Shown one piece after another: positions 42,576-49,716 of a DNA stretch of 64,000 nucleotides. The stretch is taken from assembly GCF_900167025.1 (NCBI RefSeq), contig NZ_FUXC01000001.1, positions 186,001 through 250,000 of the forward strand, written 5' to 3'. The notes under the pieces are model-generated. The model was given only the letters and a program-made list of their open reading frames with translations, searched no databases and had not been told where the DNA came from. The position numbers and the translations under genes are program-made. Source of the stretch: Treponema berlinense (GTDB lineage Bacteria > Spirochaetota > Spirochaetia > Treponematales > Treponemataceae). Each line of letters opens with the position of its first letter. The stretch's first letter is position 1.

Positions 42576-43196
42576 ATGAACTACAGGCAAAAAAATATCT
42601 ATTTTCCTCTGCTTATACTTTTTTCTTCGGTGCTGAATATTGCAGTCTCGATTCTGGCAGGTGAAACATCCATTCCTCTTTATATGGACAGTTTTGCAAC
42701 GATTGCCATTGCCTCAATAGGTGGATTTGTTCCGTCTATTATAGTTGCGATTCTTACAAACGGTACTTTGTTTTTGCTTGGAAGGCTCAAGCTGATTTTT
42801 ATTTTGTGCCAGATGATGACGGCTCTTGGCTCTTCTTTTATTTTTTCCCTTGCAAAGAAAAATGGTGAGGAAAAGATAAGTCTTGATTCTTTTATGATGG
42901 CAGGATTTTTAAGTGCCTTTACAAACGGCATTTTCGGCTCGCTATTTGCGGCATTTTACCATTACAACCTTACGGCTATTGAGCAGGGAATTTTATTTGT
43001 AACGAACAATGTGATTGCGGCAAATCTTATTGGCGGGTTTCTGCTGAATCTTTTGGACAAGGCTTTTGCGGCTTTTATTGCTTACGGAATGTATCTTCTG
43101 ATTCTGAAAAAATGCGAAAGGGCATGGAGCAGTTGCGAAGCAAGCAACTGGACTGAGGAGCGAACGAAAGAGAGCGACGAGGGTTCAGTTCAATAG
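42576..43196 (+). CDS. ECF-transporter S-component-like membrane protein
   Basis: 206 residues, five to six hydrophobic segments (FPLLILFSSVLNIAVSILAG, AIASIGGFVPSIIVAILTNG, FIFILCQMMTALGSSFIFSL, ANLIGGFLLNLLDKAFAAF). The pattern resembles substrate-specific S components of energy-coupling-factor transporters, which bind a vitamin or metal. No ATPase or T component is nearby, so it would share a common module. The C-terminal 25 residues are charged and unconserved, perhaps a read-on after rearrangement. Follows attC site 2 and may be a cassette gene. Confidence 0.6.
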   Translation: MNYRQKNIYFPLLILFSSVLNIAVSILAGETSIPLYMDSFATIAIASIGGFVPSIIVAILTNGTLFLLGRLKLIFILCQMMTALGSSFIFSLAKKNGEEKISLDSFMMAGFLSAFTNGIFGSLFAAFYHYNLTAIEQGILFVTNNVIAANLIGGFLLNLLDKAFAAFIAYGMYLLILKKCERAWSSCEASNWTEERTKESDEGSVQ

Positions 43197-43501
43197 CCCG
43201 CCCAACCGCCTGAAAGGCGGCTGGGAACGCCCAGATAAAAAACGATTATAACTTAACTGTCCAGGGAGGCTTTTCTTTTCCTTGTACGGAGAGTCTGCTT
43301 CATACTTTGCAAACTCATCCGGTTTTTCAGCAGCTGATTTGGTAACCCGGAATAATTTATACAGTGCCTTATGTATAAATCTCTGCTATAATAAATCAAG
43401 AGGCAAAAAATGATTGATTACAAAAAAGCGTTCATCAATGCTTTTTGAATTCTGAATAAGAAGTTTTTTTATTTCTTCTGAATAATTTTTTCCATTCATT
43501 A
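43197..43501. other. Intergenic stretch with short fragments
   Basis: Contains a CCGCC-TGAAA-GGCGG hairpin (about 43208-43222) inside a longer imperfect palindrome and, on the minus strand at about 43240-43375, an open stretch beginning HKALYKLFRVTKSAAEKPDE with no start codon, which looks like the remnant of a gene. No family recognised. Confidence 0.4.
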
Positions 43502-43505
43502 TCAT
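43386..43505 (-). CDS. Possible 39-residue ORF coupled to the MATE gene
   Basis: ATG overlaps the MATE stop (ATGA). Reads MIMNGKNYSEEIKKLLIQNS then KSIDERFFVINHFLPLDLL. Helical and charged, no family recognised. Could be the start of a truncated gene, since protein-like sequence in another frame follows. Confidence 0.3.
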   Translation of the reverse strand: MIMNGKNYSEEIKKLLIQNSKSIDERFFVINHFLPLDLL

Positions 43506-44920
43506 GATGCTTTTTCCTTGATACTTGCAGATAGTTCTTGTGTAATTTTTCTTGTTTCCGCCATGATAAAAGCAATGGCAAAAACGAATGATATTACGTC
43601 GCTGATTAAAGAAGCCCAAAGCATGGTGACGATGTTATGACTTACAAGAGCCAGAATAATTGAAGAAGGAACAAAGACGATTACATCCCGGAGCAGGGCG
43701 AGTATGGTGGATTTTCCGCTTTTACCCAGGGACTGGAGCATGATGGCTGCAGATTTTATAAAGCAGGTGAAGATGATTCCGCTCAAAAAGATTCGGACGC
43801 AGAGACGGGCATATTCGCTATATTCATGGCTGTTGTTTTTTCCAAAAAGGGAAATTACAAAATCCGGCGCAAGTTCAAAAATCAGAAAGAAGACTGTGCC
43901 GATTGCAAGGACAATTTTTGTAATCGTTCTGATTGTTTCTTTTACACGCTCCACATTTCCTGCTCCCATATTAAAGCCGATGATTGGCTGGCCTCCAAGA
44001 CTTATTCCAATCACAATGGAAACAGCAATTCCAAAAACCTTCATAACGATTCCCACAACCGCAAGAGGAATAACCGAGCCGAATGCCACTCCTGTACTTG
44101 CAAATGTTTCATAGCCGTATTTTGAAAGCAGATTGTTATTCACCGCAATGATCACCACAATCGAAAGCTGAACGATGAGGGATGCCATGCCAATTAAGAT
44201 GATTCTTGAAAGAATTGAAGCTTCCAGATGAACTGATTTTTTACTGATTTTAAAATTCTTCGCTCTGAAAAGATAGGCAATGCTCATGACAAAAGTAAGT
44301 GCCTGTCCGATAACAGTTGCGATGGCAGCTCCCTTTACTCCCATATTAAAAGCGAAAATAAAAAGCGGGTCTAAGATAAGATTTGCAATTGCTCCTGCAA
44401 GTGTACAGGCCATTGCATATTTTGGAGAGCCGTCAGCACGGATTGAAGCATTCATTCCCTGTCCAATCATATAAAAGGGTAGGCCTGTACAGATTACTGT
44501 GAAATACTGGACGGCAAAATCATAACAAGTTTTTTCTTCCGGACTTGCTCCGAAGAGTTTCAGAATTTGTGATTTAAAAATAAAGCCGATGAGGCAGAGA
44601 AGAATTGAAAAAATCACAAGAAGTAAAAAGCCATTTCCTACAGATTTATCTGCCCGGTCCTTGTTTTTTTTTCCCCATTCAAGACTGAAATTTGCAGCGG
44701 CTCCGTCTCCTACTAAAAGGGAAAGCCCCAGGGCCAGAACTGTAAAAGGATAAACAATATTTGTAGCAGCGTTTCCAAAAGCGCCAGCCGGACTCCAGCC
44801 TATAAAAATCTGGTCCACAATATTGTAAAGAGCCGCAACCAGCATACTGATAACACATGGAACCGAAAAATGCCTTACAAGCTGACCGATTTTTCCTGTA
44901 CCCAAATCATAATTTTTCAT
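43502..44920 (-). CDS. MATE-family multidrug/sodium antiporter
   Basis: 472 residues with about 12 membrane helices. Family features: SVPCVISMLVAALYNIVDQIFIG, VGDGAAANFSLEWGK, NLILDPLFIFAFNMGVKGAAIATVIGQ, and GISLGGQPIIGFNMGAGN in the second half. Exports drugs or metabolites using an ion gradient. Preceded by a leader with a terminator-like hairpin and a possible leader peptide, so expression is likely inducible. Confidence 0.9.
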   Translation of the reverse strand: MKNYDLGTGKIGQLVRHFSVPCVISMLVAALYNIVDQIFIGWSPAGAFGNAATNIVYPFTVLALGLSLLVGDGAAANFSLEWGKKNKDRADKSVGNGFLLLVIFSILLCLIGFIFKSQILKLFGASPEEKTCYDFAVQYFTVICTGLPFYMIGQGMNASIRADGSPKYAMACTLAGAIANLILDPLFIFAFNMGVKGAAIATVIGQALTFVMSIAYLFRAKNFKISKKSVHLEASILSRIILIGMASLIVQLSIVVIIAVNNNLLSKYGYETFASTGVAFGSVIPLAVVGIVMKVFGIAVSIVIGISLGGQPIIGFNMGAGNVERVKETIRTITKIVLAIGTVFFLIFELAPDFVISLFGKNNSHEYSEYARLCVRIFLSGIIFTCFIKSAAIMLQSLGKSGKSTILALLRDVIVFVPSSIILALVSHNIVTMLWASLISDVISFVFAIAFIMAETRKITQELSASIKEKAS

Positions 44921-44938
44921 AAAAACCTCACATATTTG

Positions 44939-44992
44939 TTAGTTAAAACAAAAAGCAGCGATTGCGTTTCCAAAAACTGGACTTACGCTCAT
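44939..44992 (-). CDS. Possible leader peptide of the MATE gene
   Basis: 17 codons, MSVSPVFGNAIAAFCFN, ending TAA 18 nt before the MATE start codon. It runs through the loop and 3' arm of the hairpin 44954-44999, so a ribosome stalled on it would keep the hairpin from forming. No strong ribosome-binding site is seen. Existence is inferred from the position. Confidence 0.4.
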   Translation of the reverse strand: MSVSPVFGNAIAAFCFN

Positions 44993-44999
44993 CGCTGCT
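44945..44999 (-). terminator. Attenuator-like terminator in the MATE leader
   Basis: 9-bp stem AGCAGCGAT (44999-44991) / ATCGCTGCT (44962-44954) with a 28-nt loop, followed by TTTTTGTTTT on the minus strand. It lies between promoter and MATE start codon. Confidence 0.6.
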
Positions 45000-45042
45000 C
45001 GTTTATGTGAAGGAAGAATCGAATCTGCTTTGTTGTATCGCT

Positions 45043-45071
45043 AGTATATCAGATTTTTGAATTTGATGTAA
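45043..45071 (-). promoter_or_regulatory. Promoter of the MATE leader
   Basis: TTACAT (45071-45066), 17-nt spacer, extended -10 TGATATACT (TATACT at 45048-45043). Gives a leader of about 115 nt. Confidence 0.5.
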
Positions 45072-45184
45072 GAAAGGGGGCTAAAATTCTTTTCTATTCT
45101 TAATGCCGCGCTCGAAGCACAGCTTCGAACGAGACTCGCCTTAAACCTACCTCGTGAGTTTCATCGCTATCGCGACCGACTCCC

Positions 45185-45391
45185 TACCTTTGCAAAAATC
45201 AGCTTGAATCGGTTGCTTTCTGCTGCATTTCAACTGGAGTATTCAGATTTCCTGCTGACCTTGCCGCTCAGATTGCAGTTGAGACAGTCGAACAGTGGCT
45301 GGCAGAAAATCCAGATTCCAGCGTAAAGAAAGTTGTCTTTAATGTTTTTGGAAATAAGGATCTGGAGATTTATCAGGGGCTTTTACTTTAG
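45185..45391 (+). pseudogene. Macro-domain (ADP-ribose hydrolase) remnant
   Basis: Only the C-terminal 68 codons remain: [30 protein letters not shown] and [18 protein letters not shown] match the end of macro-domain protein ADP-ribose hydrolases (AFCCISTG with the phosphate-binding loop). No start codon or N-terminal half is present upstream, so it is a truncated relic. Confidence 0.7.
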
Positions 45392-45404
45392 GGCGGGACG
45401 TCGA

Positions 45405-45893
45405 TTACAATTCATGATAATAAGGACAGATGTTTTCAAAATGTCCGTCCTTCATTCTAAATCCCTTTGGAATTGTGCCCAGTTGGACAAAGCCCAGTCG
45501 CTCATACAAATGGCGGGCGTGAATATTGCTTTCTACAACAGCATTGAACTGAAGAATTCCATAGCCACATTTTTTTGCCTGGATAAGGCAGTCTTTTACA
45601 AGCTGTTCACCAATATGTTTTCCGCGGGCATAGGAAGCGACGGCATAGCTTGCATTACAGATGTGACCGCAGCGTCCAACATTGTTTGGATGAAGGATGT
45701 AAAGTCCATAAATTTTGCCATCTTCTTCAGCAACACAAGATAAGGTTTGTCCTGCAAAAAAAGCCTTGCCGCTTTTTGGAGTCAGCAGCTCTTCCTGCGG
45801 AAACGCAATCCCATCTTCTACAACTTCGTTCCAGATTTGAATCATTGCTGTAAGATCTTTTTCTTCGTATTTTCTGACTGTCATATAAACCAT
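45405..45893 (-). CDS. GNAT-family N-acetyltransferase
   Basis: 162 residues (or 159 from the second ATG). GNAT fold with acetyl-CoA loop in ASYAVASYARGKHIGEQLVKD and HARHLYERLGFVQLGTIPKGF near the C-terminus. The overall pattern (VRKYEEKDLTAMIQIWNEVVEDGIAFPQE) resembles acetyltransferases acting on small molecules or drugs; the substrate is unknown. Single gene. Confidence 0.85.
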   Translation of the reverse strand: MVYMTVRKYEEKDLTAMIQIWNEVVEDGIAFPQEELLTPKSGKAFFAGQTLSCVAEEDGKIYGLYILHPNNVGRCGHICNASYAVASYARGKHIGEQLVKDCLIQAKKCGYGILQFNAVVESNIHARHLYERLGFVQLGTIPKGFRMKDGHFENICPYYHEL

Positions 45894-46208
45894 TTTATTT
45901 AAATATAAAAAAAAACTGACTCAGAGAAAATAACAAAAAAACACAGTTGAACGCTATAAAGATAATGAACTGGAGTTAGACTACCTGACTCTTACCCAGA
46001 TTCCATCCCGTTTTTTGTAAGTGTTTTCTCCACCCATTGTCCAGCTGCCGCTGATTCCATAAACTTTTGCAGTGAGCGTGTGGGTGACTTTCATGTGAGC
46101 GGTCAGATTATGATGATGTGCGGGATATGCGACAGAGTTTTGAAAAGTGCCTAGAAATGGGAATAGAACAAATCGGCTGATGCTGTTACCAAAAATAACC
46201 TTACCCTT
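45894..46208 (-). other. Intergenic stretch with an open frame following the TPR gene
   Basis: On the minus strand the frame of the TPR gene stays open after its TGA for about 75 codons and includes HNLTAHMKVTHTLTAKVYGI and GSWTMGGENTYKKRDGIWVR before stopping near 45982. No start codon or ribosome-binding site. It may be the tail of a lost gene. Nothing else recognised here. Confidence 0.3.
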
Positions 46209-48116
46209 TCAACACTCTTCCAAAAGGCGCTCAATGCTCTGCTGGTAGCCTTTCAGTGTTTTGCTGGCATGCTTGTATGACTTGTCCAACAGCCTTCGGG
46301 CAGAGTTGAGGTCGCCTGATTCTATGAGGCAGCGGGCACTTTCGATATCCTTCTTTAAGCGTAATTCTTCTATCATGTTAGTGTAGGCGGAATCTTTCTG
46401 GGCCATTGAAATTGCCTTGTCATAGTAAGAGAGACCTCGTTCTGTCTGGCCTTTCCTGCGTAAGAGGTACAGTCCGTATGTTGCCGTGTTGCATGGGTTT
46501 TGTCCGATTGTGGAGATAAAATCTTTTAGTATCTGTTCGGGAATGTAATCTTCCATTTCAAGGTTTGCAAAAACAATGTTGTTCAGAACTTGCACATTAT
46601 GTTTTCCATGAGGGTAATCCCTGTGTATTTGCATCAGAAAATCCCGGCAGGCTTTCATCTGCTCTTTATTTTGTCCGGTTAGAGTAAGAAGACGGAGCAG
46701 GTCGTTGCAGGCAAAAAGTTTCAGTGTCAGATTGTCAGAATCAAGCATAAAGATTGGCAAGAGAAAATCGAAGTATGTCTCAAAATTGCCTGTGGCAAGA
46801 AGAGCTTTTCTCCATTCAGCAAAGTAATTCAGATAATTTTCTTCTGACAGCTCAAAATCTTTTGCTCCGTTTGTGTTTTCAAAAAGGGAGAGGGTTTCAT
46901 TGTATTTTCCCTGGCGATTTAATATGCGCATATAGTTTGTGAGTATGATTTCTAGCTGCTTTGGGGTTGGGGTAGTGTTCGGTGTTTTTTCTTGAAATTT
47001 TTCAAGGGCTTTTGCAATGTTTCTTTCTGCCCGGTCCAGTTTTCCGACACTTGCATTGCAAAGGGCTATGTTGTTCCATACTGCGGCTTGGTTTGTTTTG
47101 TTGTCCGTAAGATTTCCAAGGCGGTCTAACGCGGCTCCGTATTTTTCTTTTACAAACGCACACTTTGCATGATTTATCGCCGCATCAAAATAGAAATCTT
47201 TTTCGGTGACATTATTCAGCTTAAGGTAGCGGGATAGAATGAACTCAACTTTTTCTGGCTGCTTTTCCAGTTCCATGTTTACATAAAGACGGAGGGCAGG
47301 GGTAAAGCTGATGTCAAGATTTACTGCAATTTTGCACCAGAGCCTTGCTTTTTCTACAAGCCTTTTATATTTTGTCGCCTGAATAAGATAGAGCATACTT
47401 AGTGCAAGGGCTGCCTGCGGTGTATTTTGCGTATAAAATGACTGCCGTAAAAAATGGATTGCTTTATCTGCATCATCTTTCTGCATAAAAAAAAAGGCTT
47501 GCTGAAAGTCAATTTCATAGGGAATTTCATCGTGTTCTTTTCTATAGTGATTAAGGGCTTCCTCCGCTTTATCTAGTTCCTTGTTAGACAGATAAAATCC
47601 AGACAGTTTTCTTACGCTCTCCGCTGTATTCAATTTGTAAAGCAGCTGAAGGTTTTCTTCTGTGTTTTCATTTTGCCGCAATTCGTTTTCCGCAATTTTG
47701 GCGGCATAGACGGCATTTTCTTTGTCTTTTATTTGCGAGAGGCATTCACCTTCTTTTTCATAATTTTTTATGAGGGAGTAAAAACCTGCAAGGCGGAAAT
47801 AATAAGTGTCGCTGAAACGTTCGTCTTTTGCTAAATCCGCATTTTCTTTTTCAAACACGGCAAGTTCTCTTTGAATGGCTTTTTTCTGTTTTATGAGGGC
47901 AATGCTTGAAGTATTTACGGTCAGATATCTGGAAATCAGGCTTGCAGAATTTACTGGCACAGGACTTGCTTTTTGCCGGGCAACCTTTTCACATTCAGCA
48001 TAGTTAAAGGTCAGACTCATTTCCTGAGAAGGCATGTCCATGTCAATCTTTTCTGACTTTCCACAGAGAACATCTTCTTTTGCTTTCTGCTGTTCGTATT
48101 CAATATTGTCAAGCAT
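46209..48116 (-). CDS. TPR-repeat protein paired with the Ser/Thr kinase
   Basis: 635 residues, helical throughout, with several tetratricopeptide-like repeats (LSGFYLSNKELDKAEEALNH, ALALSMLYLIQATKYKRLVE, AAVWNNIALCNASVGKLDRA and YGLYLLRRKGQTERGLSYYD). Start at 48116 has GGAGG 6 nt upstream and overlaps the kinase stop by 8 nt, so the two proteins are made together. Probably a scaffold or sensor for the kinase. No enzymatic domain seen. The divergent helicase operon shares its promoter motif. Confidence 0.75.
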   Translation of the reverse strand: MLDNIEYEQQKAKEDVLCGKSEKIDMDMPSQEMSLTFNYAECEKVARQKASPVPVNSASLISRYLTVNTSSIALIKQKKAIQRELAVFEKENADLAKDERFSDTYYFRLAGFYSLIKNYEKEGECLSQIKDKENAVYAAKIAENELRQNENTEENLQLLYKLNTAESVRKLSGFYLSNKELDKAEEALNHYRKEHDEIPYEIDFQQAFFFMQKDDADKAIHFLRQSFYTQNTPQAALALSMLYLIQATKYKRLVEKARLWCKIAVNLDISFTPALRLYVNMELEKQPEKVEFILSRYLKLNNVTEKDFYFDAAINHAKCAFVKEKYGAALDRLGNLTDNKTNQAAVWNNIALCNASVGKLDRAERNIAKALEKFQEKTPNTTPTPKQLEIILTNYMRILNRQGKYNETLSLFENTNGAKDFELSEENYLNYFAEWRKALLATGNFETYFDFLLPIFMLDSDNLTLKLFACNDLLRLLTLTGQNKEQMKACRDFLMQIHRDYPHGKHNVQVLNNIVFANLEMEDYIPEQILKDFISTIGQNPCNTATYGLYLLRRKGQTERGLSYYDKAISMAQKDSAYTNMIEELRLKKDIESARCLIESGDLNSARRLLDKSYKHASKTLKGYQQSIERLLEEC

Positions 48117-49356
48117 GTGAAACCTCCCGTGTTCTGTGGGTTTTCTTCCGCTTTTTGTAAAGTTCGCGAAGGTGCTCGTCTTCAAGGATATGCGCAATAT
48201 GGCGGAGTTTTGTCTTTATGCCGTCAAGCTCGCTTTCTTTTGTTCTTTTTCTGTAGTCAAATGCGCAAAGCTTGTCGATTATTTCCTGTATGCTCTTTCT
48301 GATATAAAGGGGCAGAATCGATTCTTCTGAAATTCGGGGGATGATAATGCTTGGGGCAAAATCAGAAAGCAAATCGTGGTACAAGTCCAGCCGCTTTTTC
48401 AGGTCTCCGCCAAATTCTTCTTCTCCAACTCTAATATTGTTTGCCGTTTCCCAATAGCCGTTGCCGTTTGACTCTATAAGAGCGTTATAAAATGTCCGCT
48501 TGTCAAAGAGTTCAAAAAGCATACAGCCTAATGAATAAATATCCGCACATTGAGCCAAGTCCCATTCACTATCAAAGCCTGAGTATATTTCTGGAGCTGC
48601 ATACATTTCCGGAACTTCCGCCTTAGGAGAGAAAAGCCTCAAATCTTTTTCTATTTCTGGTTTTGCAAGGGAAAGCCCCAGGTCTATGAGAACTGCCGTA
48701 CACTTTCCTTCGTGCCTAGTTCCCATTATGTTTGAAGGTTTTAAATCACGGTGGCAGAGACCTTCGCGGTGCAGGCTCTGGACGGCAGAAATTATGGAAC
48801 AGAATAGACGGAGCCGGTTTGCGCAGGTTTTGAGTTTGTCATTTGCCTCATCAAAAAAGCTTTTTCTTACATCCACTGGCAAATAAATGGAAGAAAAAAA
48901 TGAAACTAAAACCATAAAAGATTTGCCGTCGCAGTTAACAGGAACTTGCATAGACTTAAGTGGCGTGCAAATCTGCTGGATTCTGTTTTTCCCTTTAAGA
49001 CGGCTTAGGACCGCGCTTTCCCATTTAAGATAGTCGTTTAGCTGCGGATGTTCTTCGCAAAATGCGGGATTTGTGGTTTTTACTGCAATGTTCCGGCCTG
49101 TAACGGCATCGTGGGCGCGAAAAAGGTAGAAAAATCCTTTGCGCTCATCATCGCTTGTGTTGTCATATAAGCGGGTCAGACATTTTGCATCTTCAAAAAA
49201 ATCTGTAAAGGCAGGGGCAGAGCTTATCGCCTGTAATGTAATGGTTTCGGCTTTTTCAAAGGAATCCTCTGGATTTGGCTCTGAGTCATAGCCTTCAAAA
49301 TCGAATTCCTGTTGCTGAGGTGCGTCGTATTCGGCATTAGATAAACTTTCCTGCAT
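48109..49356 (-). CDS. Serine/threonine protein kinase
   Basis: 415 residues. Hanks-type kinase: VTGRNIAVKTTN (ATP-binding Lys), LCHRDLKPSNIMG (catalytic loop), VLIDLGLSLAKPE (DLG in place of DFG), EMYAAPEIYSGF (APE) and ADIYSLGCMLFELFD. No membrane segment, so cytoplasmic. The acidic N-terminal 40 residues are low complexity. Start at 49356 follows a TATAAT by 8 nt, so the mRNA has about 2 nt of leader. Together with the TPR gene it forms one arm of the defence island; kinases occur in BREX type 2 (PglW) and other defence systems. Confidence 0.85.
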   Translation of the reverse strand: MQESLSNAEYDAPQQQEFDFEGYDSEPNPEDSFEKAETITLQAISSAPAFTDFFEDAKCLTRLYDNTSDDERKGFFYLFRAHDAVTGRNIAVKTTNPAFCEEHPQLNDYLKWESAVLSRLKGKNRIQQICTPLKSMQVPVNCDGKSFMVLVSFFSSIYLPVDVRKSFFDEANDKLKTCANRLRLFCSIISAVQSLHREGLCHRDLKPSNIMGTRHEGKCTAVLIDLGLSLAKPEIEKDLRLFSPKAEVPEMYAAPEIYSGFDSEWDLAQCADIYSLGCMLFELFDKRTFYNALIESNGNGYWETANNIRVGEEEFGGDLKKRLDLYHDLLSDFAPSIIIPRISEESILPLYIRKSIQEIIDKLCAFDYRKRTKESELDGIKTKLRHIAHILEDEHLRELYKKRKKTHRTREVSHA

Positions 49357-49364
49357 ATAACTTA

Positions 49365-49470
49365 ATTATAGCATAGAAAACGGAAAAATGTGGTGAAAAA
49401 GCTGATTTTTACAAAAAATATTTGCCTTTCGTGATATTTTTGTATATTTTGAAGAAATCTATGCTATAAT
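49365..49470. promoter_or_regulatory. Divergent promoters sharing a 13-bp motif
   Basis: TCTATGCTATAAT is present on the minus strand at 49377-49365 (kinase promoter) and on the plus strand at 49458-49470 (HTH-helicase promoter), an exact inverted pair 80 bp apart that includes both -10 hexamers. The HTH protein encoded next is the obvious candidate for binding it. Confidence 0.6.
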
Positions 49471-49489
49471 AACTTGTTGGGAAATAAAA

Positions 49490-49711
49490 ATGGCAGACGT
49501 AGATTATCGAAAACTGTGGAAAAAACTCATAGATAAAGGAATCAAAAACAAAACTGATTTGATTACCATGGCTGATATTTCAAGCAATGTATTAGCAAAG
49601 TTGGGTAAAGGTGAATTCATATCCATGGAAAGCATACAAAAAATTTGCAAAGCCCTTAATTGCGATGTGGGCGATATTTGTGTGATGAACAATGTTGAAG
49701 GAGCTGAGTAA
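49490..49711 (+). CDS. Small Cro/CI-type HTH regulator
   Basis: 73 residues: WKKLIDKGIKNKTDLITMADISSNVLAKLGKGEFISMESIQKICKALNCDVGDIC. This is the minimal XRE domain of the YozG type. Located 5 nt before the giant helicase gene, so probably the autoregulator of the operon. Its promoter -10 is TATAAT (49465-49470), leader about 13 nt. Confidence 0.85.
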   Translation: MADVDYRKLWKKLIDKGIKNKTDLITMADISSNVLAKLGKGEFISMESIQKICKALNCDVGDICVMNNVEGAE

Positions 49712-49716
49712 TAAAA

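Noticed and set aside
43200-43235. Third attC site after the ECF-like gene
   Set aside because: GCCCAAC and a CCGCC/GGCGG hairpin are present, but there is no GTTRRRY core at the right distance and none of the flanks shared by the two attC sites.
45100-45180. tRNA-like or structured RNA at CTCGAAGC-ACA-GCTTCGA
   Set aside because: Short inverted repeat only; no cloverleaf, no T-loop sequence, no terminator.
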